64,000 nt of DNA from Gyromitra esculenta (GCA_038503075.1 JBCAML010000001.1:3162001-3226000); one strand, 5' to 3'. Positions 21,736 through 32,688 are shown, counted from the first letter of the stretch. Notes: generated by a model from the letters alone, not told the origin. A program made the numbers and translations.

Positions 21736-22145
21736 TTTCATGGATGGTTACTTTCGTTGGTTCGCTAGGAACAGGGGTACAAGGTCGTTATGTTGTGTTG
21801 TTGTTCTTTGTGTTTCTTTTGGTTTCCGTTACAATGAGTCAAGTCTTTGTCATCGAACGAGTTGGAATGTGATATATAAGCGAAGGGATCCCCCCTCTTG
21901 TTGTACTTTTCCTTCTTCTTCTCTTAAGCAACGTCTTCTATTGTTTACTCTTGTATCTCATAAATACAAACCTCGGTTACACCTCGTAACCCACCGATGT
22001 CGCTGTCATCAAGTCATCTTAACTTGATCCGATCGTAGAGCCTGTAGAATCTTCGCACACACTCTCGCTGTTGGTTTCCCATTTAAGTAGCACTGCTCAT
22101 CTCGAGGGATACTCGAGAGCTTGACAAGAAACCCACTCGTTGAGA
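21736..22145 (+). repeat. Solo LTR of the A family inserted in copia
   Basis: 410 bp in plus orientation from TTTCATGG to GTTGAGA, flanked by the 5-bp duplication GCAAA (21731-21735 and 22146-22150). No internal gypsy sequence is present, so LTR-LTR recombination removed it. The U5 stem here is TCTCGAG/CTCGAGA with loop GGATA. Confidence 0.92.
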
Positions 22146-22559
22146 GCAAATCAATCAAACTCCCTCGACCCTCATCAACCTCACCACCGACCGAAAAACT
22201 TGAACTCTTTCATTCCGAACTCAGCGGACGCTTCCCAGTTGAAGCACCAGGAGGGTATCGTTACTTCATATCCTTCATCGACGATTTTAGCCGCTTTGCA
22301 TCCATTTACCTACTGAAGAATAAAAGTGACGCAACGGAGGCTATTAGGACCTATATCGCCAATATGGAAAGAAGGACAGAAAGGAAGATTAAGTGTTTTC
22401 GGTCAGATAACGGCGGGGAATATGTGAATCAAGGGCTAATGGAGGAATTCAAGAAGAAAGGGATCACACATGAAACATCAGTCCCTTACTCTCATGAGTC
22501 TAATGGAGTGGCGGAGAGGTTTAACAGGACCATCCAAGATATGGTGAGAACGGTAGGGA
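22146..22559 (+). pseudogene. Copia integrase fragment
   Basis: After the duplicated GCAAA the copia pol continues: HSELSGRFPVEAPGGYRYFI, SFIDDFSRFASIYLL (first catalytic Asp region), CFRSDNGGEYVNQGLMEEF (second Asp) and VPYSHESNGVAERFNRTIQD (the Glu). This is the rve-type integrase core of Ty1/copia. It is cut at 22559 by gypsy element D, and no copia RT, RNase H or 3' LTR is left in the window. Confidence 0.9.
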
Positions 22560-23730
22560 TCTCAAGGAGCGAGATCTCGTCAAGCCCTTTGGTATCCCCA
22601 AAGGTGAGCAGTGCTACTTGAACGGGAACTAGTGACAGGAGTTTAGACAATGATTCCACAGGCTCTACGATTGAAGGGATTTATGATGACTCCGACAGCG
22701 AAACTATGTTGGTGTAGTGGCGTGACAAACGAGAGAGTATCACGGAGACGACGAAGGATTATTAGGAATCCTTACTTGTATTGTAGGATACAAGTAGAGT
22801 GACAGTAGAAGACGTTGCTTAAGAGAAGAAGAAGGAAAAGTACAACAAGAGGGGAAATCCCTTCGCTTATATACCAAAGTTCCAGCTCTTTCGATGACAA
22901 AGACATGACTCATTGCAACGAAAACCTAAGGAAACATAAAGAAAGATAACAAAATGCAACAAGCATGTACCCATGTACCTAACCGACCAACGAAACACCC
23001 ATCCATGAAAGTAGCCCCCCCTCATAGCCGTGAGCTCCTGCGAACACTAACCAAGTCCCTCTTAGGCTTATCCGGATATCTTTGATGGTAGGCGTCTATT
23101 GCTTCCGTTTCCTCGTGGTATTTGGTAGGTTCCCAAGTGGGTAGTGGATAACCAGTCCATTTGACCAAATATTGAAGTTTTCCACGACATAAACGCGAAT
23201 CTAGAATGCTTTCGACAAGGTATTCTTCGTGGTCGTTAACTTTATGATCAATCAGGCAGCTTTGATCAATAAAACATGAAATACAGGGTGATACTACATC
23301 GATATTGGGAGATCAATCTCATAAGCGTGGGCAGAAATAACACGCTTTATCAGGAATGGGCCACTCCATTTCCAATCCAACTTCCTTGAGTTTCGCGTTG
23401 TCCTCATGTTCTTCATCGACACGAACACTTCGTCCTTTTCTTTAAACAATGGGGCGGAGGTGCGGTGTCGATTGGTACTTGACTCGAAGATATCTTGGGC
23501 TGTCTTCATCTGTACCCGAAGGAATTCTCTCAGTTCTTCCATCTTAGAGGCAAAGTCATTAGCATCAAGGGTTTGGGGGGAGCGGTCATTGAAGACAACG
23601 GAGGTGTCAAAACAGGGGTGATAGCCATAGTTAGCAAATAAGGGTGTGGCTTTGGTACTGGCCGACTCTTGATTGTTAGCGGCAAACTCGGCAATTGGTA
23701 ACCATTTTGCCCAGTCGTCCTGTTGGTAAG
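22560..23730 (-). mobile_element. Gypsy element D, 3' part only
   Basis: A truncated minus-strand gypsy element has a 3' LTR (22560-23010, 451 bp, family related to A but diverged), a polypurine tract (23011-23024) and the end of pol. The pol part shows the tail SVRRSSRL, a chromodomain, and integrase C-terminal sequence (MEELREFLRVQMKTAQDIFE, VFVSMKNMRTTRNSRKLDWK). A deletion of about 50 bp near 23245 breaks the frame. The element stops abruptly at 23730 where repeat X begins. The left flank is copia (possible duplication AGGGA at 22555-22559), but the other end is missing. Confidence 0.85.
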
Positions 23731-24646
23731 TGTTATACCCATTGGTAGCTTAGTTGGTTACGACTTGAGTTCGCTTACAATGCACACATATGGACTAGCG
23801 TTCAATCCCCGACCATGTCGGTTATTATTAATCTTGGTTGATTATTAATAAGATTCGGATTGGATGTTTGGTTTCCTTGTGTCATCAATGGCCGACTCTT
23901 TCGATCGACACTTCCCCGATTCGCTTATACGTTACGTTGCCGGTTAATTCCGACAATCACGCCATACGATAATGAGAGGGGTAGGAGCGAAGGAAAGCGT
24001 TCAGGGTCTATGGGATTTCTTCATGTTAGTTCATGTTATTACATAGCCTTTGTATTTGACGCTTGACTACTATAAGTAGTCCAGTGTTCTACCGTTGAGA
24101 AGGGTCTTCTTCCTGATCATTAGCGACGAAGAACGAGCCTTATCAATATTATATTGTATAGCTTAGCGGTATACGACTTTCATTCATACTCTCAAGGTCT
24201 TGCGTTCGTTTCATCTTCAAGTAATACTTACTTCATACAAAGAATCCTTTATTTCTTCAAGAGACTTTGTTGTTGCTTCACGCGACACGAACCTCAAAGT
24301 CACGACGCGTCCACAACAGACCTCGTCCTTCCAGATTGGTTAGACGAAGAGTATATTCGAACAAACACGATACCCAACAAGCAAAGCAAGCGATATTCAA
24401 ACTACACATAGGGCCAAGGACCCTTCAGCGTTAGTTATTAAAACCTTACTATTGGAAGTTCTTCACGGAACTTTGCTCGATCCCTACCTTGAACCCTACG
24501 GTTATCTTTTAGCGGTTCATAAGAAGCAGTTAGGACTTGCGCCTGTGTATTGTGTTGCGGATAGCAACCGGGCAGGTTATAGCGTCTAGATTGTTATCTA
24601 AAGCTTCTTGGAGATTTCCTGTGCAGTAAGAAGTACCGGTCTTACA
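23731..24646 (+). repeat. LTR-like repeat X, copy 1
   Basis: 916 bp starting TGTTATACC and ending GGTCTTACA (TG..CA ends). The last 240 bp or so (24410-24646) are almost identical to the inverted copy at 37069-37305. A block of about 43 bp (GATCATTAGCGACGAAGAAC onward, near 24115) is also shared. The flanks do not match: the 5 bases before are GTAAG and those after are CCACT. The left flank is minus-strand integrase and the right flank plus-strand protease of other gypsy elements, so this copy probably marks a recombination junction. No coding region is seen. Confidence 0.75.
23746..23808 (+). promoter_or_regulatory. RNA polymerase III A/B-box pair (tRNA-like relic)
   Basis: TAGCTTAGTTGG (23746-23757) fits the A box and GTTCAATCC (23800-23808) the B box of tRNA promoters, 54 bases apart. 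The flanks do not form a convincing acceptor or T stem, so this is not a working tRNA gene. It may be a tRNA-derived SINE head or a chance match. Copy 2 of X lacks it. Confidence 0.4.
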
Positions 24647-25635
24647 CCACTCTCTCCCACTCTCTCTACTAAAAAACCCCCGGCAACTGGAAGTTATCGA
24701 TGGCCGTCCTGTTAGCTCAGGAGATATTACCCACATCGTTAAACTCAACCTTTCTATACAAGACCACTGTGAACAAGCCCCTTGCTTCGTTACTCAACTG
24801 GGACACTACCCTCTTGTTCTAGGCATACCATGGATGAATCACCACGATGTTCGTCTCCATTTTGCCAACAAACGCATTGAGTTTAGTTCTAAACTCTGCA
24901 CTACCCATTGCGCCCCTCACTCCCCTATCGTGTCCACTTCCTCGATCCCTGCTCCCCCCAGGCTCAACCTGTCATTTATCGGTGCTGCCAGTTTTAGGAC
25001 TCTCACCAGAAAACGAACCTCACAGGCCTATGCCATGTCACTCTATGAAATTAACAAAATCATAGACGATAAAACAACGAAGGAAGAATGGAAGTCACGT
25101 ATTCCTGTAGAATATCATGACTTCCTGGACATGTTTGACAAAAAGTAAGCTCAAGGATTACCCCCCCGCCGTTCCTATGACCATAAGATACAGCTAATGG
25201 AAGGAAAGGATGCACCCTTCGGCCCCCTCTATGGAATGTCACGAGAAGAACTAATTGTCCTCAAAAAATATATTGAGGATAACCTAGAGAAAGGCTTTAT
25301 TCGCGCCAGTTCTTCTCCCGCCGGATCCCCTGTCCTCTTCGTTAAAAAGGCTGATGGATCCTTCCGATTATGCGTGGACTATCGTGGCCTTAACGCGATC
25401 ACTGTCAAAGACCGCTATACGTCACCCCTCATCCGAGAAACCCTGGATCGTCTAGCAAAAGCACAATGGTACACCAAACTAGACTTCCGCGACGGTTACC
25501 ATCAAGTACGCATTGCCGAAGGGGATGAGTGGAAGACAGCCTTCCGCACTCGTTATGGTCTATATGAATACCAGGTCATGCCATTTGGCCTAACCAACGC
25601 CCCCGGAACTTTTCAACGCTTCGTGAATGATTGTC
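24647..25635 (+). pseudogene. Gypsy element C, protease-RT fragment
   Basis: A plus-strand gypsy pol fragment starts inside the protease (after the catalytic DTGA) and runs to RT. Blocks seen are [51 protein letters not shown] and [20 protein letters not shown]. Short indels blur the frame before 24750. TAA at 25146-25148 replaces a Lys codon (DKK*AQG). Element B1 interrupts it at 25635; the RT continues at 31529. Confidence 0.88.
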
Positions 25636-26061
25636 TTTCACGGATGGGATCGAGTAACGGGTTAGGATAAAGTCGTTAGTAGTAGTGTTAAAGGTTATTG
25701 GGGTATAATGGCTTTGTTGTTCGGTTGTGCTTCGGTTATTGTTAAATTGTTGTTTGTGCGACGGGAAAGCGGGGTATATAAGCAAAGGAGTTTTGTCGTT
25801 TGTGTGTTTCTTTTCTTTCTTTCCTTAAGCAACGTTCTCGTTACCTTCTGCTGTAATATCGTCAAAATACCACCTCGATTCTCTCTCAGAATCCTCGCTG
25901 TCGCTGTCTTCCTCGCTGCACTTATCTTGCCTTAAGATAAGAATACCCTCGTAGAACTTGTAGAACACGCTGCACTCTTCAAACGTGTTGTCACCTCGCT
26001 TAAGTAGCACTGCTCACCTTCAGGGATACTGAAGGGCTTAACTCGAGGTACAACCGTGAGA
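25636..26061 (+). repeat. B1 5' LTR
   Basis: 426 bp from TTTCACGGATGG to CCGTGAGA. It contains GTATATAAGC as the TATA box, AAGCAACGT at 25827-25835 as the likely RNA start, and the U5 structure at 25999-26041 (CCTTCAG GGATA CTGAAGG). Confidence 0.92.
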
Positions 26062-26072
26062 TTACGTTGCTT
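26062..26072 (+). promoter_or_regulatory. B1 self-complementary primer-binding site
   Basis: TT plus ACGTTGCTT follows the LTR directly. The 9-mer is the exact complement of AAGCAACGT at 25827-25835, about 52 bp after the start of the TATA box. The two-base gap between LTR and PBS is as expected if integrase trims two bases from the cDNA end. Confidence 0.72.
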
Positions 26073-26130
26073 CCAACATCTACACCTTCTACCACTCCAG
26101 CACTACCAGTACACCTAACACTCTTCCACC

Positions 26131-27423
26131 ATGGAAGGAGCCGCTGTCGCAGCGAAACGCTTCCCCACTAGAGAAGCTTTCGCCCAAGCCTACCGAGACG
26201 ACCCTGCAGAGTTATACAATGAACTTAGGGAACTGAACCAAGCCCTGGAAGACCAAATTGACGTCCTCCAGGAAAGCGAACGGGAAAATGAGGTAAAACT
26301 CAACACCGCCAGGATCCAAACCGATAATGCCCTCCGTCATGCAACCGAACAAGACCAACGGGTTACCGAAGCCGCCAGCCTAATTGCCCGACTTCGACAA
26401 GAACGGAATGACGCTCGATCCGCCACCCAAGTACCCCTCGCTCCACCCAATCTTACCGCTAGCCCTCCCCCGCCGTCAAACACTCACCGATCAGAACGCA
26501 TGCCGGACCCAGAAAAATTCGATGGATCCCGAGCAAAACTCCCCGGCTTCATTCTCCAACTACGCTCCAAGTTAACTGTCAACCGGGACCGCTTCGCCAA
26601 TGAAACCACGATGATACTCTACACCATCAATCGATTGGAAGGAGCAGCCCTAGAACAAGTCCGTCATACAGTTCTCCCCTCAGGCCTTACCACTTGGAAC
26701 AATGCAGAAGAACTCATCGCCGCCTTGGAAACTGCTTTTGGAGATCCGGACCCAACTGGCACTGCTCGACGAGAACTCCATCAACTCCGCCAGGGAAAGC
26801 GTGATTTCTCGGCCTATTTAGCCGACTTCCAAAGAATCATGGGCCAACTGAATTTCGATGAGAATTCAAAAATGGACGCATTGGAACACGGCATGTCAGA
26901 GGAGTTAAAAGAAGCCATGGTGTTTGCACCGATCGCCCCCGCTAACCTCCCGGAGATGATTCTCACCCTTACCCGATTGGATAACCGCATCCGAGCTCGC
27001 AAGGCAGAAAAACGAGGAAACGCCAGGGACAACATGGGTCAATTCAGCGCCCCCGCCGCCTTCACCCCGGCCTCCTCCTTTACCCCAGGAGGACTAGCCC
27101 CTATGGACCTATCTTTCGGACGTACCAGCAATCTTTCTCGTCCTCCTCAAGACCAACGATATACAATGGTCAACGGACGAAGAAAACTCTCGGAGGAAGA
27201 AAAACAGTGGCGCCGCGCCACCGGAAAATGCATGTTTTGCGCCGCCCCTGACCACTCGTATGCCAATTGCCCCTCTGCTCCGAAGAAACCTACTATGAGA
27301 GGAGCCCTTACCGCACCGCCAGCCAATCGTACGCCCCCTGCTTCCTCACTCCCACCGCCCCCTCTTCCTCCTCAGTTTTTCGCGCTAGAATCAGCAGACT
27401 CTTCCAACGAGTCTTTAAACTAG
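26131..27423 (+). CDS. B1 gag
   Basis: An intact 430-residue gag. A coiled-coil-like N-terminal half (ELNQALEDQIDVLQESEREN) is followed by the capsid core (MPDPEKFDGSRAKLPGFILQ, AFGDPDPTGTARRELHQLRQ, FSAYLADFQRIMGQLNFDEN) and a CCHC knuckle (CMFCAAPDHSYANC). It ends at TAG directly after TTTAAAC. Confidence 0.93.
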   Translation: MEGAAVAAKRFPTREAFAQAYRDDPAELYNELRELNQALEDQIDVLQESERENEVKLNTARIQTDNALRHATEQDQRVTEAASLIARLRQERNDARSATQVPLAPPNLTASPPPPSNTHRSERMPDPEKFDGSRAKLPGFILQLRSKLTVNRDRFANETTMILYTINRLEGAALEQVRHTVLPSGLTTWNNAEELIAALETAFGDPDPTGTARRELHQLRQGKRDFSAYLADFQRIMGQLNFDENSKMDALEHGMSEELKEAMVFAPIAPANLPEMILTLTRLDNRIRARKAEKRGNARDNMGQFSAPAAFTPASSFTPGGLAPMDLSFGRTSNLSRPPQDQRYTMVNGRRKLSEEEKQWRRATGKCMFCAAPDHSYANCPSAPKKPTMRGALTAPPANRTPPASSLPPPPLPPQFFALESADSSNESLN

Positions 27424-27458
27424 TCCAACCAAGGCCGATCAGTGACCCTGCCTTGGTT
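27414..27458 (+). promoter_or_regulatory. B1 gag-pol -1 frameshift signal
   Basis: TTTAAAC (27414-27420) lies in frame as T TTA AAC before TAG. A perfect 9-bp stem, AACCAAGGC (27427-27435) with GCCTTGGTT (27450-27458), begins six bases later and closes a 14-base loop. After the shift the frame reads LVQPRPISDPALVPI and leads into pol. Confidence 0.88.
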
Positions 27459-30400
27459 CCCATTTCCTTACCTTTGTCGGTTTTTTCTATCTCAGGTTTT
27501 TCAGTGTCGGATACATGCGTGGAGGAACAATTGGACGGGGAACATTTTGTTGTATCTTGTAACATTTCTCATAACAATAAAATTATCCAAACTCACGCAC
27601 TATTGGACACTGGAGCCTCAGGATTTGCCTTCATTGATAAGGACTTTGCGAGTCACCACTCCCTACCTCTTCTACCCCTAAAAACCCCTCGGCAACTTGA
27701 AGTAATAGATGGTCGCCCAGTTTCGTCAGGGGACATCACTCATATTACTAATATCAACCTCTCCATCCAACAACACCAGGAACAAGCCCCCTGTTTCGTT
27801 ACCCGACTAGGACACTACCCCCTCGTCCTAGGAATTCCATGGATGAATTATCATGATGTCCAACTTCGCTTCGCCCAAAAACGCATTGAGTTTAATTCTA
27901 AACTCTGCACTACCCATTGTATTCCTCACTTCGCCACCGTAACCGCCCCCTCGATTGTAGCCCCCCCCAAGTTGAACCTATCCTTTATCAACGCCGCTAG
28001 TTTCAGAACTCTCACCCGAAAACATTCCTCCCAAGCCTATGCAATGTCACTGTACGAAATTAACAAGATCATCAATGACAAAACAACCAAGGAGGAATGG
28101 AGAACGAGAATCCCTACGGAATATCACGACTTTCTGGATATGTTCGATAAAAAGAAAGCCCAAGGATTACCCCCACGCCGCTCATATGACCACAAGATAC
28201 AACTGATGGAAGGAAAAGATGCCCCTTTCGGACCCCTTTATGGAATGTCCTGAGAAGAGCTTATCGTCTTGAAGAAGTATATTGAGGACAATCTTGAGAA
28301 GGGATTCATTAGGGCTAGTTCCTCTCCAGCCGGATCCCCCGTCCTATTTGTCAAAAAAGCTGACGGCTCCCTACGACTCTGTGTGGACTACCGAGGCCTT
28401 AATGCTATTACCGTTAAGGATCGCTATACCTCTCCCCTCATCCGCGAAACCCTGGACCGACTTGCGAAAGCACAATGGTATACCAAATTAGACCTCCGTG
28501 ACGGTTACCACCAAGTACGCATTGCCGAAGGAGATGAGTGGAAAACAGCCTTTCGTACCCGCTACGGCTTATATGAATACCAAGTCATGCCGTTCGGCTT
28601 GACCAACGCCCCGGGAACCTTCCAACGATTTGTTAATGATTGCCTCACCGAGTACCTGAATATTTTTTGTACTGCCTATCTCGATGATATCCTAATCTAT
28701 AGTGATACCTTCGCGGAACATCAGGTCCATGTACGAAAGGTACTTCAGACACTCAAGAGTAATCATATCTTGTTAAAACCGGAAAAATGCGAATTTGAGG
28801 TACAGACGACCAAGTATCTAGGTCTCATCCTTACCCCTGACGGCATCAAGATGGACGAAGAGAAACTAAAAGCAGTACGGGAATGGGGTACCCCTAAGAG
28901 CGTCAAAGACGTACAAGCTTTTCTAGGCTTTGCTAATTTTTACCGTCGTTTTATTCTCGGTTTTTCCAAGCTTGCCTCCCCTCTCACGGCCCTAACAAAA
29001 AAAGGTATTGTTTTCGAATGGACAGTAGAAGCAGATATTGCCTTCGAGAACCTAAAACATGCCTTCACCACCGCTCCAATCCTCATCCACTTTGATCCTG
29101 ACAAGAAAATCATTGTGGAGACCGACGCCTCTGACTTCGTATCCGGAGGAGTGCTATCTCAATACGATGATGCCGGAGTTCTACACCCAGTCGCATTCTT
29201 CTCAAAAAAGCATTCACCTGCCGAATGTAATTATGAAATTTACGACAAGGAACTACTGGCCATCATCCGAGTATTCGAAGAATGGCGCCTGGAGCTCGAA
29301 GGTTCTAAACACCCCATTGACGTAATCAGGGACCATAAAAATCTTGAATATTTTATGAGTACGAAACAGCTAAATCGACGACAAGCACGATGGGCCGAAT
29401 ATCTTTCCCGCTTTGACTTCGTAATTACCTATCGCCCAGGCAGTCAAGGAGGGAAACCGGACGCATTAACCAGAAGATCAGGAGATCTTCCCAAGGAAGG
29501 GGATGAACGGTTGGCACACCAAAGCCAAGTGGTATTAAAGAAGGAAAATGTGGACCCTAAGCTAAGTTTGTTGTCGGCTTCTTTGTCAAATGAAGCCGCT
29601 GAACTGGACGCTCCCCTACAAAAACTCTTCCAAAACGGATTGGTTACTGACAAATTTCCGGAAAGAATACTTCTAGCGTTAAGGAATAAAGATCAACAAT
29701 CAAAGGAGATCACCTTAAGCGAGTGTACCAACGAAAACGGAAGATTATGCTATCGAGGACGTATTTATGTTCCGGACTTTGACCCTCTACGCTTAGAACT
29801 CATTAAAAGACACCATGATGTACCAGCCGCAGGCCACCCAGGAAGAGATAAAACATTTGAACTTCTGGATAGGAATTTCTATTGGCCTAAGATGAGAGAA
29901 TCAGTCGCCCGTTACGTCCGGAACTGCCAAATCTGCCAGAAAGCTAAACCAGTCACTCAACGTACTTCAGGAGTACTCCGCCCCTTACCTATTCCGCAAC
30001 GACCTTGGCAAGAAATCTCGATGGACTTTGTTACAGGCCTTCCCGAATCTAATGGCTATGATGCGATCATGGTAGTTGTTGACAGGTTATCGAAAATGCG
30101 ACACCTTATTCCCTGTAATACGACGGTCAATTCACGAGATGTCGCAGACCTTTACCTTCAGCATGTGTGGAAACTTCATGGCTTACCAACATATGTCACA
30201 TCCGATCGAGGCACTCAATTCACTGCTCACTTCTGGAAGGAACTCTGTCAACGCTTAGGCATCCAAGCCAGAATGTCAACGGCCTTCCACCCCGAAACCG
30301 ATGGGCAAACGGAACGACTGAACGCCGTTATGGAGCAATATCTACGCTCCTACGTGAATTATCAACAAGGAGATTGGAGTAGTTGGTTACCAATGGCTGA

Positions 30401-31124
30401 GTTCTCGGCTAATAACCAGGAATCCGCAAGTACCAAGGTTTCCCCCTTCTTTGCCAACTACGGTTACCATCCTCGATTCGATACCTCGGTTATCTCCCCA
30501 GATACTACTGCTCAAAGTCTAGACGCGTCTAAGTTCGCTATTACCATGCAAGAGTTATATGATTACCTCAAGACGCAGATTCGAACAGCTCAGGATATCC
30601 AGGAGACCGCTACGAATAAACATCGAACCCCAGCTCCAGCATATCAAATCAAGGATCTGGTATTCGTATCCATGAAAAATATCCGAACAACTCGCAATGC
30701 TCGGAAACTTGACTGGAAATGGATGGGACCTTACGCTGTGAGGAAGATTGTATCACCTTTTGCGTATGAGATTGATCTTCCCTCCTCAGTCAAGTATCAT
30801 CCTGTTTTTCATGTTTCGCTTCTTAAACCCGCTGCCGACGACCCTCTCCCAGGACAAGTGATACCCCCTCCATCCCCAATCGTAGTTAATGATCAAGAGG
30901 AATATTTCATTGAGAAAATCCTCGAGCAACGGACGTATCGTGGACGACAACAATACCTTGTCGAGTGGACCGGCTATGCTCACCCCACATGGGAACCTGC
31001 CGAAGACCTTCAAAATACTGCCGCCCTCGATGATTTTTTAACTATTACGGTTATAACCAATCCTAAGGTTCGCAGGAGCTCACGCTTGAGACGGGGAGCT
31101 ACTTTCACGGATGGGATCGAGTAA
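27420..31124 (+). pseudogene. B1 pol with one nonsense codon
   Basis: The frame runs from the slip site through protease (LLDTGASGFAFID), RT ([20 protein letters not shown], catalytic YLDD), RNase H ([16 protein letters not shown]), integrase ([42 protein letters not shown]) and chromodomain ([37 protein letters not shown]). The only defect seen is TGA at 28251-28253, where other copies read Arg (YGMSREEL). In element C the codon is CGA, so the change is a single C to T at a CpG. An autonomous relative could still mobilise it in trans. Confidence 0.92.
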
Positions 31125-31528
31125 CGGGTTAGGATAAAGTCGTTAGTAGTAGTGTTAAAGGTTATTGGGGTATAATGGCTTTGTTGTTCGGTTGTGCTTC
31201 GGTTATTGTTAAATTGTTGTTTGTGCGACGGGAAAGCGGGGTATATAAGCAAAGGAGTTTTGTCGTTTGTGTGTTTCTTTTCTTTCTTTCCTTAAGCAAC
31301 GTTCTCGTTACCTTCTGCTGTAATATCGTCAAAATACCACCTCGATTCTCTCTCAGAATCCTCGCTGTCGCTGTCTTCCTCGCTGCACTTATCTTGCCTT
31401 AAGATAAGAATACCCTCGTAGAACTTGTAGAACACGCTGCACTCTTCAAACGTGTTGTCACCTCGCTTAAGTAGCACTGCTCACCTTCAGGGATACTGAA
31501 GGGCTTAACTCGAGGTACAACCGTGAGA
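31103..31528 (+). repeat. B1 3' LTR
   Basis: 426 bp, matching the 5' LTR wherever compared. It follows GACGGGGAGCTAC, the likely polypurine tract region, at once. Confidence 0.92.
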
Positions 31529-32278
31529 TTGTCTTACAGAATATCTGGATATTTTCTGTACGGCTTACCTGGACGATATTCTCATTTACAGCAATACTTT
31601 CGCCGAACATCAGACCCACGTTCGCAAAGTCCTTCAAATGCTCAAAGACAATAACATCTTGCTGAAACCGGAAAAATGCGAGTTCCAGGTACAAACCACC
31701 AAATACCTCGGCCTTATTCTCACCCCTGATGGAATAAAGATGGACGAGGAGAAACTCAAGGCCGTCCGGGAATGGGGAACCCCAAAAAGCGTAAAAGACG
31801 TCCAAGCGTTTTTAGGCTTTGCAAACTTCTACCGCCGATTCATCCTGGGATTCTCAAAGCTTGCTGCCCCCCTTACCGCCCTCACCAGAAAAGGCATCAC
31901 CTTTGAATGGTCTGTCGAAGCTGACATAGCTTTCGAGAACCTCAAACACTCCTTTACCACGGCCCCAATCCTTATCCACTTTGATCCTGATAAAAAAATA
32001 ATTGTGGAAACAGACGCCTCAGATTTTGTTTCCGGAGGAGTTCTATCCCAATACGACGATAACGGTATCTTACACCCAGTGGCTTTCTTCTCAAAGAAAC
32101 ATTCCCCCGCAGAATGCAACTATGAGATTTACGATAAGGAACTGTTGGCCATTATCCGCGTTTTCGAAGAATGGCGCCCCGAGCTTGAAGGATCAAAACA
32201 CCCGATCGATGTGATCAGTGACCACAAAAATCTCGAATACTTCATGAGCACCAAGCAACTCAACCGGCGTCAAGCTAG
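31529..32278 (+). pseudogene. Gypsy element C, RT-RNase H fragment
   Basis: The element C pol resumes with [20 protein letters not shown] (RT active site YLDD), then [40 protein letters not shown] and RNase H ([37 protein letters not shown]). It is cut after QLNRRQA by an A-family solo LTR. No stop is seen within this piece. Confidence 0.9.
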
Positions 32279-32688
32279 TCTCAAGGGGCGAGGTTTTATC
32301 TTCAAGCTCTCAGGTATCCCCCGAGATGAGCAGTGCTACTTGAAGGGAAAACTAAGCGACGAGAGTATTCACAGTGGTCCACAGGCTCTACGAAGTGTCT
32401 CAAGTGTAGATGACTTGAGGGCGGCGACAGCGAGGGTTATGAGGTATAACCGGGGGTTGTATTGTAAAATACAAGAGTGTACTATAGAAGACGTTGTTTA
32501 AAGAAAGAAAGAGAAAATGTACAATAAGAGGGGAAAACCCTTCGTTTATATACTGCATCCCAACCCTTTCGATGACAAAGACATGACTCACTGTAATGGA
32601 AACCCGAAGAAACACAAAGAACAACAACGAAACACAACAACCTTATACATATATATCCGACGAACCAACAATACAACCATCCATGAAA
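32279..32688 (-). repeat. Solo LTR of the A family in element C
   Basis: 410 bp in minus orientation, flanked by GCTAG on both sides (32274-32278, 32689-32693). Removing it restores the frame Q-A-R-W-A-E-Y of the RNase H/integrase linker. Readthrough from element C gives a false protein tail in this LTR. Confidence 0.93.

Larger units (their letters stand above)
25631..31533 (+). mobile_element. Gypsy chromovirus B1, full-length
   Basis: A complete plus-strand element has two 426-bp LTRs (25636-26061 and 31103-31528) and the 5-bp duplication TTGTC on both sides (25631-25635, 31529-31533). The LTRs look identical over all the stretches I compared, so insertion is very recent. It sits in the RT gene of element C, between the codons for VNDC and LTEYLD. 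Gag is open. Pol is open except for one nonsense codon at 28251, so this copy probably cannot move by itself. Confidence 0.93.

Noticed and set aside
23746..23808. A functional tRNA gene
   Set aside because: A and B boxes are there but the acceptor and T stems do not pair.
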